This document shows, in pieces, positions 5,084-5,498 of a DNA stretch of 5,498 nucleotides. Source of the DNA: an uncultured Clostridia bacterium (GTDB lineage: Bacteria > Bacillota > Clostridia > Christensenellales > Aristaeellaceae); NCBI GenBank assembly GCA_904420265.1, contig CAJFUU010000026.1, positions 1 through 5,498 on the forward strand. Reading direction: 5' to 3'. The translations under genes were made by a program, and so were the position numbers. Position 1 is the stretch's first letter; every line of letters starts with the position of its first letter. The notes beneath the pieces are model-generated. The model had not been told where the DNA came from and searched no databases. It saw only the letters and a list, made by a program, of their open reading frames with translations.

Positions 5084-5498
5084 ATGGATAAAATGAACGC
5101 TCGATCCCGCAGAAATCTCGTTTTGCAGCTTCTCTTTCTCGCCGCGCTCATCGCCGTCACCTTCTGGTGGCTGCTGCGCGATTGCGACGTTGAAGATATG
5201 TTTGCCACCATGCGCTCCGCCAACCCCTGGCTGCTCGGCCTGGGGCTTTTGTGCATGGGCCTGTACATCTTCTGCGGCGGCAGTTCTTCGGCGATCCTCT
5301 TTCGCGCCCTCGGCCAGCGCATGGGGCCGCTGCGCTGCCTGAAATACCACTTGATTGAATTCTTTTTCAGCGCTGTAACGCCCTCTTCAAGCGGCGGGCA
5401 GCCCATCGAAGTATTTTATATGCGCGCCGATGGTTACAAAGTAACCGAATCCACGGTAATCCTGCTGGTGGTGGCGGTGCTCTACAAAATCGCCATGC
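5084..5498 (+). CDS. Lysylphosphatidylglycerol synthase TM / YbhN flippase-like membrane protein (partial)
   Basis: The first 138 residues of an integral membrane protein; the window ends before the stop. Hydrophobic segments lie at about 12-31, 48-64 and 121-138, with a moderately hydrophobic stretch at 84-98. The motif TPSSSGGQPIEVFYM (99-113) is the hallmark of the LPG-synthase transmembrane family (PF03706-type; MprF N-terminal half, YbhN, AglD relatives). In MprF this half moves aminoacyl-phospholipid across the membrane. Whether this protein carries a synthase domain cannot be seen, and the substrate is unknown. The start is either 5084 or the in-frame ATG at 5093. No start codon lies between 5084 and the in-frame stop at 5048, and starting beyond 5093 would cost the first membrane segment. 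Neither start has a Shine-Dalgarno sequence, and the promoter is so close that the mRNA is nearly leaderless. Divergent from the glm operon; a functional link to it is unproven. Confidence 0.9.
   Translation, partial: MDKMNARSRRNLVLQLLFLAALIAVTFWWLLRDCDVEDMFATMRSANPWLLGLGLLCMGLYIFCGGSSSAILFRALGQRMGPLRCLKYHLIEFFFSAVTPSSSGGQPIEVFYMRADGYKVTESTVILLVVAVLYKIAM

Noticed and set aside
5074..5091. Five-codon upstream open frame overlapping the membrane-protein start
   Set aside because: Its ATG follows the -10 box directly and is upstream of the expected transcription start, so it should not be in the mRNA.
4811..5406. Minus-strand open frames of 179 and 194 codons over the right-hand intergenic and the membrane-protein start
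   Set aside because: They run antisense to a gene with clear family motifs and a near-consensus promoter; their translations lack recognisable features and both read through the terminator-like hairpin region.

Overview
The window looks like chromosomal housekeeping DNA from a G+C-rich member of the Bacillota, probably a Clostridia-type anaerobe. A textbook glmS ribozyme lies in front of glmS, Shine-Dalgarno sequences are strong and AGGAGG-like, and the short acetyltransferase-type protein next to glmM is of a kind I associate with Clostridia. I cannot name the genus.

Layout from left to right. Positions 1-510 hold no convincing gene. They contain two near-identical copies of a ~139-bp non-coding repeat (1-139 and 164-302), a branched hairpin (303-356) and a pair of ~30-bp hairpin repeats spaced exactly 60 bp apart (422-451, 482-511). 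A very strong rho-independent terminator (511-545, minus strand) ends the operon to its right. The operon is read right to left from an extended -10 promoter at about 4691-4699. It encodes a stand-alone left-handed beta-helix protein that aligns with the acetyltransferase half of GlmU (3973-4656), then GlmM (2607-3962), then GlmS (553-2364). The glmS ribozyme fills the glmM-glmS gap (2455-2592). A divergent gene starts at 5084 under a near-consensus promoter and is cut by the window edge. It encodes a polytopic membrane protein of the lysylphosphatidylglycerol synthase TM / YbhN flippase-like family.

How the genes work together: GlmS makes glucosamine-6-phosphate, GlmM isomerises it to glucosamine-1-phosphate, and the beta-helix protein is well placed to acetylate that to GlcNAc-1-phosphate, the precursor of UDP-GlcNAc for peptidoglycan. 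Gene order is the reverse of pathway order. The GlcN6P-sensing ribozyme cuts only between glmM and glmS, so feedback should fall on the committed first enzyme and spare the two upstream genes.

Nothing in the coding part is a new system. The least explained material is the left-hand repeat region, whose sequence differences are tolerated better by minus-strand RNA folding than by plus-strand folding, and the structured intergenic stretch at 4826-5040.
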